A stretch of DNA of 64,000 bases, taken from contig OZ218953.1 of NCBI GenBank assembly GCA_965112735.1, positions 4,402,001 to 4,466,000 of the forward strand. The letters run 5' to 3'. The translations under genes and the position numbers were made by a program. Of the stretch, positions 50,201 through 62,600 are shown one piece after another (position 1 is the first letter of the stretch; each line of letters starts with the position of its first letter). The notes beneath the pieces were generated by a model. The model was not told where the DNA came from and made no database searches. It saw only the letters and a program-made list of their open reading frames with translations. The DNA comes from Phaeosaccion multiseriatum (lineage: Eukaryota > Ochrophyta, other classes).

Positions 50201-50964
50201 CCACAGCAAGTGCGGCTTCCGCTTCGGCTTCCGCTTCGGCTTCGGCTTCGGCTTCCGCTTCCGCTTCCGCTTCCGCTTCCTCAAGGTTTGTTCCTTGGTT
50301 GTTCTTCGTTTCTTCTTCGTCTGTTCTTCTTTGGAATATCCAACATTTATACTTGATCATTCTACGCCAGAACCATGTTCTGTGCTGGGCGATGGCAGTA
50401 CCCATCATTCTACTCCCCTTCTCCCTTCCCGGTGTACATGTGTGCGTATGTGTACAGCGCTGCGGCAGGCACCAACTCGGCCGCCGTAGGGGGCGGGGGA
50501 GGGGGCGGGGGCGCGGGCGGAGGGGGGTTGAACTCCACCGGAGGAGCGGATGCAGGCAAAGGAATGGCGGATCCCGGCAAGAGCGCGAATGCCGCAGGCG
50601 GGGAGCAGCAAGGGGGTACTGCGACGAATGTGGGAGACGGTAGCAGTCGGTCCGGTTCTTCCTCCACGTCTTGGCTCATGCTCGGACAGGTAATACGACG
50701 TAAGGCCTGTTGTATTGGAATCAAGGCGGTGGTGAGGCGCACACAGGGGAAGGAGGGAGGGGGCGAGCGAAGGGGCGTGTTGGGATGGCACCTTGTGGCC
50801 CGAGCGCCTCTCCGCTCACACTCGAGGGCAGGCCTTTCCTTCCTGACTGATAAAACTCCTCTTACTTGCTTGCGCGCTTTTGCGTGCTCCCTCCCTTCCC
50901 TTTCGTCCCTTTGCTGCCCTGCTCTCTCTCCGGCCCGCCTTGCCACGCGTCATCATCCTTCTTC

Positions 50965-51017
<53 letters not shown>

Positions 51018-53356
51018 GATTAAGATGATGTCGCTGCTGGGCAAGATAGCAGATGTGAGCAGTCATCAGCTTTGCTTTGCTAGCTCCCTCTCCACCTCTC
51101 TGTGTCGACATTTTCTCCTCATTGCGACAGACAAGCAGAGTGGGGGCTGGGATTCATTCACTCATTCCTCACGCTTCTTGCTTGTTCTACTCCTCCTCCG
51201 TCCCGACCCCGCAGCCGACAATCTTGCCGGGCTTTGGCGCCCTCGCAGCAAGTTTCGACAAGTTCAACTTGTGGGGGATTGTGCCCGTCCCAACCGTGTG
51301 CACGTGAGTACTTCCCTCAACCGTAGTAAGGATGACTCTTCGTAAGGTTTGCTCTTCCCTGAAGGCGCGATCGCTTGACACTCATGCTTGACACTCTGCT
51401 TAATACTCGCAGTACTCATTTCCCTCTCACCCCCCTTCCAAGCCCAAGTCGCCCGAGAGTGTGGGAGGTGGGAGGCACCCCACGTCCCTCCTCTCCTCCT
51501 TTAGCTTGCCTCCTCCCCTCTATGTCCCCCTCCTCCCCCTCCCCTCCGACTCCTCCCGCTCCCCTCTCGTGGGACCAGCGAAGCACAGGTTGCACAGATC
51601 ACACACGCTAGACACGCTCCTCTGCAGCCTATAGGTCATCCGCCTGCTTCGCTGCAGACGACATTCCTCTACACTCAAACTCGACTCCCCCGCCACTAAA
51701 ACAAAAAGACAATGTGATTGTGACGTGCTCACCGATCCGTTCTTTGCGCCTTCCCACCACCTAAGAGGGGCTTATCCCTCTCTGGATCTTGACTGTCTTC
51801 CCTTAGCCCTGCCCAGGCCGTGACTCTCCCCGTCCTTGCGCATGTCTCTCTTCTCTTCTCTTCTCTTCTCTTCTCTTCTCTGTGCAGTAACTTGGGCGAG
51901 GATGGTCAAGACAGCGTTAACCTCTTCATCGGAAACTTCATTATGGTAAGTACCCATACATGGTGCGGGTTACGTGTTCTCACCCACTCACTCACTCATT
52001 CACTCACTCACTCACTCACTCACTCACTCACTCACTCACTCACTCACTCACTCACTCACTCACTCACTCACTCACGCACTTACTCACTCACTCACTCACT
52101 CGCTCACTCACTCACTCACTCACTCACTGACTCACTCACTCACTCACTCACTCCATCTCTCACTCACTCACTCACTCACTCACTCAATCACTCACTCAAT
52201 CACCACACACTCTCTCTCACTCACTCACTCACTCACTCACTCACTCACTCACTCACTCACTCACTCACTCACTCACTCACTCACTCACTCACTCACTCAC
52301 ACTCTCTCTCTCACTCGCTCTCACTCACTCTGCCTCCTCAAGGTCTTTGGACTCCTCGTGCTGCTCATCGCTGTCCACTTGCTCTGGATCTCACACCGAG
52401 AGGCAGTGACACTCGGGGTCGAGCGTACAAAGCAAAAGCAAAAGAGTGATGAGCAAGCCATGCGTACACGAGCTATCCAAGGGCAGGGACGAGGCAAAGG
52501 GAGACACATGGTAAGGGAGTGAGTGAGTGAATAAGTGAGTGAGTGCGTGCGTGCGTGCGTGCGTGCGTGAGTGACTGCGTGTCTGTGAGTGCGTGCGTGT
52601 GAGTGCGTGCGTGCCTACGGTCATTTCATAGTCTGAGTGAGACTCAAAACACGACCCCCCTGCCTGCTCGATGTCCATCCACTCTCTTACTGAATCAACC
52701 CCCAGCCCCTTCTCCCAGTGCTAACATCAGCCATCTTCTGTACCCACACCCCTCTTGCATATCCTCAGGAGGAAGACGATACTGACTGGGCAAGTGAGGA
52801 CGCAGCCCAGACAGAGGTCACAACAGCGCAAGTCCTCAGACTCATGCGGAATGACCCTTTTTACGTACTCTACATACCGGTGAGTGCCGCGCGTACGCGC
52901 ACACACGCACGTAGAGCCGGGTGTCGCGACTTCGTTCACTCATTGACTCTCGTCACTCCCTCTATGTCTCTCTCTCTGTCTCTCTCTCTCTGTCTCTCTC
53001 TCTGTCTCTCTGTCTCTCTCTGTCTCTGTCTCTGTCTCTTCGGCTAGCCGACTCTCTCTGTCTCTCTCTCTGTCTCTCTCTGTCTCTCTGTCTCTCTCTC
53101 TGTCTCTCTCTCTGTCTCTCTCTGTGTCTCTCTCTCTGTCTCTCTCTGTCTCTCTCTGTGTCTCTCTCTGTCTCTCTCTGTCTCTCTCTGTCTCTCTCTG
53201 TCTCTCTCTCTGTCTCTCTCTCTGTCTCTCTCTCTGTCTCTCTCTGTGTCTCTCTCTCTGTCTCTCTCTCTCTCTCTGTCTCTCTCTGTCTCTCTCTGTC
53301 TCTCTCTCTCTCTCTGTGTCTCTCTGTCTCTCTCTGTCTGTCTCTCTCTGTCTCTC

Positions 53357-53405
<49 letters not shown>

Positions 53406-53518
53406 GTCTCTCTCTGTCTCTCTCTGTCTCTCTCTGTGTCTCTCTCTGTCTCTCTCTGTCTCTCTCTGTGTCTCTCTCTGTCTCTCTCTGTCTCTCTCTG
53501 TCTCTCTCTGTGTCTCTC

Positions 53519-53557
<39 letters not shown>

Positions 53558-54646
53558 CTCTCTGTCTCGCTCTCCCTCTCTCTCTGTCTCCCTCTCTGTC
53601 TCTCTCTGTCTCTCTCTGTGTCTCTCTGTCTCTCTGTCTCTCTCTCTCTGTGTCTCTCTGTCTCTCTCTGTCTCTCTCTCTGTCTCTCTCTGTCTCTCTC
53701 TCTCTCTCCCTATCTCTCTCGCTTCTCACTCTCCCGTGTGGCATGTCCGTCGCCCTCGTCCCGCCCGCCGCTCTCGTGTCTCCGTCTACGGTTTTTGCTT
53801 CTCACGTGTGGCTTTTTCCTATTTGTGACGCGAACTGCTCTCACACTCACTCCCAGTCTCCCTCCCTCTACCCTTCCCTCTCCTCCTTTCCGCTCCGCTT
53901 GCGCCTCTCTCTCAGCACATTGAGGTTCTCTGGCTGCTCTTTTGCTTCGAAGGAGCTGTCGAGGCACAGGTAAATAAGCCAGTGAGAGGCAACACGGTGG
54001 CGCGTAGCTGGATATCTATCAATCAATCTATCTTTCTATCTATGTATCTATCTATCTATCCATCTATCTATGCATGTATTTATCTACCTATCGATCGATC
54101 TTTCTATCCCTCTGTCTGTCTATCTATCTGTCTATCCCTCTATCAACCTATCTGTCTAGCTTTCTTTCTTCCGCACTATAGCTCCTGTAGCTACTGTGGG
54201 GCACATATCCGCACCTCACTTTTATCTCCATCTCCCTCTCCTCTAACTCTACTACATGGTGCTAACTTCCACCGTACCGGCAGGGGGAAGCCATGGCCCT
54301 AGGGACGAGCTGCCCACAGGTCTCTTTGCTGGCTCTCCTCTCTTTCCTCTGCTTCCCGGTGATGCTCCTCTTCGGCGTATACACCGTAATTACTCGGATG
54401 GTGAGTGTGTGAGGCATCTTCCTTCTTGCTACTCTTTGGCTGAGCTCAGCAACCGGAACTTTCGATCCGTTTGATCGATCAGCGCGAAGAAACTTGGCTG
54501 AAACAGATACGCCTCTGGCTGTCCAGCCCCAGCAGCTTGTTTGCGGTCGGCAGCAAACAGTCAACAGCACATCGCCCTCCTTTTGTCCTTTCTACGCACC
54601 CTCAATGTGCTCCTTGGGATAGAACATGCCCCTCCTCAACTCCCCA

Positions 54647-54709
<63 letters not shown>

Positions 54710-57463
54710 ATGCGTGCGTGCGTCTCAGGTGATGAGCGACTCCGCCCCTCTCGTGTTCCGCGACTGCGACGAGTATCAGCGACAGGTGGTGAGTGCGCGT
54801 GAGTCGCAGGGGGAAGGGACGAGGTGCCGAGTAGGGGTGGATTGGGCGGGTGCGGGGGTGGGTGTGTGGGCGTGGGTGGAAGGAAGGGTGGGGGTGTGGG
54901 GAGGGAGGGAGGTGGGGAGTGTTCTCCCAGGGGGAGGAAGGGAGGGAGGGAGGGTGTACTCGAACAGCTATCAGTTGTGAGTGCGCTTGCGGAGCAGGCA
55001 GAGGGAGAGGAGAGACACTTAACCCCTTTGCTCATAGGAACCCCCTTTCCACCCCCCTCCCCCCCTCCTCCTCCCTGACATACCTGCTAACGTCCCCTCT
55101 ATGATTGCTACACATCCCACCCCTCGACTTGGCTTGCAGCGTCTAAAGCTTACCTTTCGGAGGAGGTTATGGCAAGGGCTCAAGCATGCGTGGAGAGAGG
55201 GAATATCGATATTTACTTGGTGAGTCTCGAGCGCATCGAGTCAGTGTCCTCGAGGATCGGAGTAAACTGAAAATGAAGGTGAAACAGTCAGTCCCGCACG
55301 GCCTCATAGGGTTTCCCCCGCGGGGCCCCGGGGGGGGCTCTCCCTGTCTCTTCTCTCTCTCTCTGTGTGTGTATGTATGTATGTATGTATGTATGTATGT
55401 ATGTATGTATGTATGTATGTGTGTGTCTGTGTCTGTGTCTGTCTGTCGGTCTGTCGGTCTGTCGATCTTTCCCCCCTGTCCTCCCACCTCCTGCCCTCCC
55501 ATACGCTATTCCCTTGTCTCGCGCTCGCTCCCCTGGTGCCTCCCCTCCTCCTCCCCCCATTCGGGGTTTGGTTGCCCACTCACTGCCTCACTGCCTCACT
55601 GCCTTTCAACGTTGGCCCCTCGAACACCCAACACTAAACACCGAACACCGAACACCCAACACACCCCATCACCACCACCACCACCAACAACAAACAGGGC
55701 GGCGAAAGGAGAATGGTATTGCACAAAGGATGAAAGACAACACATCAATCTTCGCCGCCTCCGCATTGGCTACGAGCCGCTCTTCTGCGAATACACACGA
55801 CAGGTACGTCACGTTACACTGGGGCCTGTTACAAGTCGTCATCCCTTTGCCAGTCTGAGTCAGTCCTCTGGTGCTGATCTGAGAGGTAGGAAGCAGGGGA
55901 AAGGATGTGGATTGAATGATGTCTCGCTCTCTCGATGAGGACTCCGTCCTGTCGTCGTCCGCCTACAAATATCTCGTCACCTCCCCTCCCTCTCTCTGCC
56001 TTTTTTAAGTATCTGCTCCACATCCCTCTCTCTCGCGCGCTCTTTCTCCAACTGGTCCTGCCCTACTGCCCTACTCGTTCGGCAATGCCTTGCCTTACCC
56101 TCCCTCGCCTCGCCTACCTTGCCTTGCCTCGCCTCGCGTTGCTATGCTACGCTACACTGTACACATAACGATAGGGAAGCAAGCACCTCCTCGTGATATT
56201 GATGAAAGGCCTCGTGCTCGGGCTCGTGGCGGGCGTGATCGGAGAAACGAAGGTCCTGGCATGGCATGGTACAGTGCTTTGAGCGCCTTTGGCGTAGAAG
56301 GGAGAATAGGACGGGAGGAAGGATGCGAGTGGAAGTGGGTAGGGCACTCGCTTCTTCCCCATCCCATCCCATCCTCCGTCGCTCCTTCTCGTTTGCTTGG
56401 CTGTTGCCGGCGCAACAGGCAGGCAGAGAGTCGCCTCTTCATGGGCCTGTCTGTATCGCTGTATCCCCTGCTCTCAGCTTGTCGCGTGTCTCACCCCTCC
56501 TCCCCTCCCCTCGTCTTCACCGCGTCACAGACAACATCCTTCATCTTCCTCCTGTGTAGCCTCCTGGAATTCGCAGCCCTCGTGAGGGTGGGACCTTTCA
56601 ACAACCTCCTGGCCAACATCGTGGAAGCCTTCTATGTGCTCTGCAACACCATCACCATGTGCATGCTTACGGCCTCTCAGTTCGACCCCAGCCTCAGCGA
56701 CGCGGCCGATGGCCTCATGATCTCCATGTCAATGCTCACCATGACGGTGACAGTTTTTCTGCTCTATGTGGACATGGGCTTCACCACAGGGAAGCAGGCC
56801 TTTTGGTCCATCATGGTGCGTTGCTGTCTTCCTGCGTGCGTGCGTGTGTGCGTGTGTGTGTGCTGGAAGATAATTGTGTGTGTGTGTGTGTTGGAAGATA
56901 ATTGTGTGTATGTGTGTGCGTGCGCGTTTGTGTGTGCGTGCGTACACTACAGGGCGCGCACGAGGCTCTGCTGCAACAATCCATTGACTTCACTTCATTT
57001 CACTTCTCCACCCAAGATTCTCCCTCAGCTGAGCGGCTTAACTGACTCTTCTTCTTTGCCTTGTCCATTCTCACCTTCCCTTCTCCCTCTCCTCTGCCCC
57101 TTGTTCTGTTGCTCATGCTGTGTGTGGGCGTGAGCGTGTGCAGGTGTTGCTCCGCTTCGCTCCCAAGTACAAGATTGAGAAGGCAAAGCAGGAGAAGAAG
57201 AGGAAGGAGCTGAGCAAGAAACAGAAGGTCAGTGAGTGCGGTAGATGCCAGCCGAGCACAGTCAAGGAGAGAGAGAGAGGAATAGCATGACCGTGTCAAT
57301 TCAAGAAAGAGCACAGGAATCTTCCAATGGTGGGTAGAGAGAGCAGCAGTAAGTTGGGCCCGACCAACCTCGGATGGTCCACTCTGTCGCTGACGCACTT
57401 ACTGCCCCCCACACACACATCATATATACACACACGCACCACATACACGCACACAAACATACA

Positions 57464-57511
<48 letters not shown>

Positions 57512-58261
57512 GCGCACACACACACAAACACATGCAAACATACACACACATACATACACACACCAGCGCGCGGATCTTAAGGAATACCGCCCCTCGAGCA
57601 AGTTTGTTCGGACCTTGTGGTACAAGACTCTCATCGTCAACGCGCATATGAGTGTCAATTTGCTGACTGCTCGCCTTGACCAGCGAAGGGCGCAGCAGCT
57701 GGAGATGAAGGAGACGAGGGTGGCCACGGAGGGCAAGGAGGGCAAGGAGGGCAAGGAGAGCAACGACTGGCGGCAAATGGTGGGGGGGTGGGTGGGGAAG
57801 AAGGGTGTAGATGGAGGAGGCAAACCATCTCGAGTCGCTCCGGCGATTGCAACAGTGGACGAAGAGGAAGAGTCGACTGTGGGCACGTCTTCAATAGGAG
57901 ACGGTACTACTAGTTCAGCGGGTGCTAAGGCAAAGGCGAAGAAGGCAGGTGGGAGGAAGAGGGGGATCGTGAAAGGAGGGGGCGAGGGGGGTAAGTCAAC
58001 GGAGGTGTATGCCGATGTGGAGGAGGGGCGAGGGGCGTGGACCAACCACGAGGAGGAGGAGAAGCCCGATTATGGCAAGAAAGCCAAGAGTGGTCAGTCA
58101 AGGACGGGAAAGGGAGAGGCAGTAAGAGAAAAGAAGGGCTCGAAGGCCTTATCGGACGAGCCCGACAGGGGGGACCTCAAGCTGGACGGTCTTGACGATG
58201 ACGAAGCCTCCCAGGGGACGACGATGGATGACGTGGAGAGCTTGTTCAATAGCACCATCAT

Positions 58262-58293
<32 letters not shown>

Positions 58294-58406
58294 GAGCGGA
58301 TGGAGCGGGGCTTGCCTCGACGAGTGAGAAGAAGAGGAAAAGGGAGGCGAGGAAGTCCTCCGCTTCTCGGAGATCAAGACTCAATGACGCGTACACCAAC
58401 CTGTGA
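44227..58406 (+). CDS. secreted RCC1-repeat ectodomain fused to a TRP-like multi-pass membrane region
   Basis: 28 exons: 44227-44351, 44425-44635, 44714-45187, 45467-45512, 45790-45794, 45933-45986, 46367-46448, 46784-46819, 47745-47878, 48447-48490, 48728-49278, 49511-50285, 50458-50689, 51019-51054, 51215-51303, 51888-51945, 52343-52510, 52769-52879, 53916-53969, 54284-54400, 54729-54788, 55140-55219, 55698-55803, 56010-56054, 56175-56252, 56531-56815, 57144-57227, 57567-58406. The sum is 1659 residues. After a signal peptide ([19 protein letters not shown]) come about seven RCC1-type blades, each with a C-x-L-x-x-G-x-V-x-CWG core ([29 protein letters not shown]). A mucin-like APT stalk follows, then several hydrophobic segments ([94 protein letters not shown]) and a long charged cytoplasmic tail. 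Spacing, EWYCT...[11 protein letters not shown] and the [16 protein letters not shown] loop resemble fungal/stramenopile TRP-like channels; that is inference. Splices at 56054/56175 and 56252/56531 use weak donors and are tentative. Confidence 0.72.
45790..45794 (+). other. 5-base microexon of the RCC1-TRP-like gene
   Basis: The bases GCCAG are flanked by CGCACAG before and GTAAGA after. Exon 4 ends ...AATGATAAAG (phase 1) and the next clear exon starts CTCGGTATC in phase 0, so a direct join breaks the frame. Inserting GCCAG gives LNDKGQLGIGS, exactly the RCC1 G-Q-L-G turn, and restores the frame. Confidence 0.75.
46838..47660 (+). repeat. (CCCT)n/(CCTT)n array in intron 8 of the RCC1-TRP-like gene
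   Basis: About 820 bases of CCCT-type tetranucleotides are broken by recurring CTCTTTCCTTCCTTCTTCCC blocks spaced 70-130 bases apart, giving a higher-order repeat. It fills most of a 925-base intron. Long open frames through it are artefacts. Confidence 0.95.
47965..48385 (+). repeat. (CTCA)n array in intron 9 of the RCC1-TRP-like gene
   Basis: Nearly pure CTCA tetranucleotides, interrupted by CCCGTT and TTACTCACTCCC-like units, occupy most of the intron between 47879 and 48446. Confidence 0.95.
48566..48682 (+). repeat. (CTCA)n array in intron 10 of the RCC1-TRP-like gene
   Basis: This is a second, separate CTCA array in the next intron (48491-48727), ending about 45 bases before the acceptor. 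Confidence 0.95.
48829..49140 (+). repeat. 12-bp coding repeat encoding an (x-APT)n mucin-like stalk
   Basis: About 26 units of CCAACAGCAGCT and variants encode alternating [12 protein letters not shown] and TAGP tetrapeptides between the RCC1 region and the membrane part. Such Thr/Pro-rich stretches usually form extended, O-glycosylated stalks on secreted or surface proteins, which supports an extracellular RCC1 domain. Confidence 0.92.
51978..52330 (+). repeat. (CTCA)n array in intron 16 of the RCC1-TRP-like gene
   Basis: A third CTCA array fills the intron between 51946 and 52342. Blocks of CTCT and CACACACTCTCT break it up. It runs almost up to the acceptor. Confidence 0.95.
52962..53720 (+). 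repeat. (CTCTGT)n-type pyrimidine array in intron 18 of the RCC1-TRP-like gene
   Basis: About 760 bases of CTCTCTGTCT-like repeats make up most of a 1036-base intron. Other introns of the gene carry (CA)n at 50967-51015, (GT)n at 54648-54708, (GTAT)n at 55371-55420, a (GATA-like) TCTA array at 54015-54160 and (CA)n at 57460-57550. Confidence 0.95.
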
Positions 58407-58668
58407 AAGAGGAAAACGCGAAAGTGATTGATTCATATATTTGGAATTCGATTTCCTTTACTACGTAGGAAGAGGCCGACAGAGTCCGTGTCAATGACAA
58501 GAGTGCAAGAAGGTTTGCACATTCATCGAACACTTCTATTTTTTTTTTTTAATACTACGACTGTGTAAGAATCGCCCAAATCGCCCCCAATAAATTTTCG
58601 CACGAACTCCGCAAAATGATGCTGGGAGAAGCGCTTTAGCTTTTCGTGTAGCTCTTTGAGATGCCTAC

Positions 58669-58728
<60 letters not shown>

Positions 58729-59663
58729 TTGCCGCCCGACCCCCAAAAAACGGGCGATTTGGGCGATTTGTGTTATTATTTATATTGCGTAATAATAGTA
58801 TAGGGCCGTGCGAAAATTAAAAAAGACAAAAATAAGAAAAGTTTTTTGGGACTTTTTTTTCTAGATGGAGCGAGACTTTCAATAAAGCTAAAAAAGAAAG
58901 AAAGAAAAAAGGAAAAGAAAAAGAGATTCTGGGGCAGTGGGGGGGGCGGGGGGGGTACAACAACAGAGATGAAATATGTATGGGTTGAACAGCAAAAAAT
59001 GACTTGAAAGCAAATGAATTTATTTACTGACAATGTTTGTGTGCATGTCACAATTTCGCTGTACAATGGAACCGGCGCCGAGCTGCCCGTAACCAAGTCT
59101 GGATGTATGCAAGGACAGAGTGAAGGAATGAAGAGAGTGGAGGGAAGGCAAATGGGAAAATGGCGAGGAGACTTAAGAAATCCATTTTGCTGCCGAACGT
59201 GGTTATTCCGTTATTCCATTGGTGTGGGCAAGACTTCCTCGAGCAAAAGTAACGAGCCACCGGAAAATATCGTGCTAATAGGACCACCACGGGAAGGAGC
59301 ACCTCAAGCCCCGCCATGGTGCTCCCTGTACTCCACGTGGGGTGGAGTACGTCATTTAGGGGGGTATAGGAGATCTCTGTACTCTTGGAGGGGGTGCAGC
59401 AGTAGCAGAGGGAGGCATTTTCACGAGGAAGAACGGAAGAACGCAGAACGGAATGAACGGAAATGGCGGCATTAGCGGCAGCAGACTCGAGCAGATAAAT
59501 TATACAGTATTGAGTATTGAGCAGATTTGGTTGGAGGTCTATATTACACCGTTCAGTGCCATCTATTGAGAAATTTTAAGTGCCATCTATTGAGGAGACG
59601 CGATCGCGACACGCACGTTGGTTCTCCAACAAATCACAGCGGGCAAAAAGCTTTCGCACATAG
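58407..59663. other. intergenic region with inverted repeats and a (GA)n tract
   Basis: It contains a (GA)n microsatellite (58673-58727) flanked by inverted copies of a 17-base sequence: AATCGCCCAAATCGCCC at 58570-58586 and its exact reverse complement at 58752-58768. A second 12-base inverted pair (AATTTTCGCACG) lies at 58593-58604 and 58807-58818. An A/T-rich stretch (58770-58930) is unlike the surrounding DNA. A 153-codon open frame at 59014-59475 has no recognisable feature and I do not call it a gene. Near the right edge, AGTGCCATCTATTGAG occurs twice (59555, 59579). Confidence 0.55.
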
Positions 59664-62600
59664 ATGGCACTTACATATTCTTCCACCGTGTCTTCTTGCC
59701 TCGCACCACCTCTCGTTGATGAGAGCAAAAGTAGGCTACTGATAGCAACCTCCCACCTTCCCTGTCGAAGGATGCTCTCTTCACAGAGCTGGGGCTTGGA
59801 ACACACCCAATGCGTGGATGCCACTGGTATTGAGAGCTTCGCGGTTCGTGCGGCTCTGGCTGCTGCTGCTACCTCCGCTGCTGCTGCTGGCGGTGGTGGT
59901 GCTCCTCTTGGGGAGACATCAGCTCTTCTCGATGAGCATGAAATAAGGCGGAGCAAGGTTGAAGAGTGCAAAGCCCAGGCGAAGGTGAGGCGATCCGGAT
60001 TCGACTGTTTTGTGTACGCCGCGGCTACTGCATCTTGTTGACGTCCCTCCTGCGAAACGAGCCCTGTCTTGGGTAGGAGGAGACGCTCATGGGAAAATTT
60101 GTTGCTTGCGCACAGACTGTCGGCGTACTGGCGAAATTCAGGTACCTTCTGGATCGGCTCCAAGCCAGCGCCCAGAAGCAAAAGCAGCAGCAGGCGCAGC
60201 AGGGGAAAAAGGAGGAGAAGGAGGAGGAGAAGGAGGAAGATGTGGATAATCCCGGGGTGGTAGGTGGTATGGAGACGGGTGAATACGCTCAGGCAGGCGT
60301 TAGGGGGCACGCTCCCGGCTACCTTCTCCACCACCCCATCCAAAGCGTCGACCGAGTGGACTGGGAGAGCCTGGCTGAGGGGGTAGATCCTTCCTCTGTG
60401 AAGTGGTGTGACACTGATGCACAGAGAAAGCGCGATCAGGTGAGGCAAAGAGAAACATTGCACCACGCTTGGCTTTGGTTCTTTGTTTACTAGTGCAGTG
60501 AACGTCGTGGACATACAAACGCATTCAGCTGAGAATGAGGCAACGAGTAGAGAAAGTTAACAAAACAGAACGGGGCTTGATGCTACTGCTACTATACTCG
60601 GTGCTGCTACTGCTGCTACTCTACTCCCGCACGAGGCCCGAAGGGGGTGCTGCACTTGTCTTGCCTTCGCTGATATCGAAGCGCCCTCTCCTCTGGGGGA
60701 TGCACTCATTCTTCCACTCTTTCCATTCCCGCCATCGCTCTCCGCCTTGCCTGTCCCTGCCCCTGCCCCTGTCTGCCTTGCCCCCGATTCGATCCTTGTC
60801 CTGTCGTACCGCCCATACTACAGGTAGCCAACCTCTGCGCTGCCTTCGCCACTCTTCTTCCCCTGGTCAGAGAAGCCAAGGCTGCTGCTACTGCCGCCGC
60901 TGCTGCAGCAGCTGCCGAATCACCAACTGGTGCGGCGGCGCACGTGGACATCAGAGCGAGCAGAGTGCGCTGCGTTGAGTTCTGCGGCGGGACGGGGCAT
61001 TTCGCCGTCGTCGCGGCGGCGCTGCACCCTGACACAGACTTCATTCTCATGGACCAAAAGGTACGTAGGCGGGTGGGTGGGTGGGTGGGTACCCGAGGAG
61101 GAGTGGCCATCAGTCACCCACCATAGTCAGTCAACGGCAGGGGGCAGGTAGACAGGGTGGCAGGCAGGTAGGGAGGTGGGCAGGCAGGCAGGCAGGCAGA
61201 GAGACAGGGTGGCAGGCAGGCAGGCAGGCAGGCAGGGAGGCAGGCAAGCAGGCAGGCAGAGAGGCAGGTAGACAGGGTGGCAGGCAGGGAGGCAGGGAGG
61301 CAGCCAGGCAGAGAGGCGGGCAGATAGGCAGGTGGGCAGGCAGGTAGGCAGACTGGCAGACAGGCAGGCCGGCAGGCCGGCAGGCTTCCCTCCCCTTCCC
61401 CGAGACTTTGAGAGCTTCTACTTTATTTAACTGTACTGTACTGTAACTGTACTGTAACTGTACTGCACTGTAACTGTATTGTACTGTAACTGTACTTTAC
61501 TTTCTTGTTACTGTAACTGTACTGTACTGTCCTGTACTATGTTGTGCCGCTCGAGGGCCTGGCATAGGCATATGGTGTACAGCCCCCCCTAGCATGGCCA
61601 AGCCAAAAACCGAGAGCGTGTACACAGTGTCGCAAGAGGCTTTTCGCACTAGGCAGGCTCGTGTATCCTTTCCTTTCTTCTCTCATCTCACCTCCACCCC
61701 CTCTTTCGTAACCTCACTCGCCTTTTTGCTCACCCTTCGGTGTTTACTGTCTGCTTATTGCTGCTCTTACTTGCTGCAGGGAGAGTCGTTGGACATGGCG
61801 CGCGAGCGAGTGGAAAAGGCTCAGCTCCGGAACGTTTTTATTGTACAACAAACTGTGGAGGTGGGGACAAAACAGCGCAAACTCTCACTGCCCCGCTTTG
61901 GGGCCGCGCACTTCGTTCTGCCGCAGCTGCTGTATCACCAACTGCTGCTGTTCAAGTAGCAGCTGCTACACATACACACAGATGTCTCGTTCGTCCGCCT
62001 TCTCCTTCACGTTCTCAGAGAGCGGCATCATCATCATGCCTGCCGTCCTTCCTTGCTCCTTCTCCTCTTTCCCTCCCCTTCCCTCCTTCCTTGCTCCTTC
62101 TCCTCTTTCCCTCCCCTTCCCTCCTTCCTTGCTCCTTATCCTCTTCCTCTCCCCTTCCCTCCTTCCTTGCTCCTCCTCCCCTTCCCCTCCCTTCCCCTCC
62201 TTCCTTGCTCCTTCTCCTCTTTCCCTCCCCTTCCCTCCTTCCTTGCTTCTTATCCTCTTCCCCTCCCCTTCCCTTCGTCCTTGCTCCTTCTCCTCTTTCC
62301 CTCCCCTTCCCTCCTTCGTTGCTCCTTCTCCTCTTCCCCTCCCCTTCCCTCCGTCCTTGCTCCTTCTCCTCTTCCCCTCCCTTTCCCGCCTTCCTTGCTC
62401 CTTCTCCTCTTTCCCTCCCCTTCCCTCCGTCCTTGCTCCTTCTCCTCTTTCCCTCCCCTTCCCTCCTTCGTTGCTCCTTCTCCTCTTCCCCTCCCCTTCC
62501 CTCCTTCCTTGCTCCTTCTCCTCTTTCCCTCCCCTTCCCTCCTTCGTTGCTCCTTCTCCTCTTCCCCTCCCCTTCCCTCCGTCCTTGCTCCTTCTCCTCT

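Noticed and set aside
52962-53744. 260-codon minus-strand frame of RER/TER repeats
   Set aside because: It is an artefact of the CTCTGT array in intron 18 of the RCC1-TRP-like gene.
59014-59475. 153-codon plus-strand open frame
   Set aside because: There is no domain, splice support or codon pattern like the neighbours, and it lies in repeat-rich intergenic DNA.
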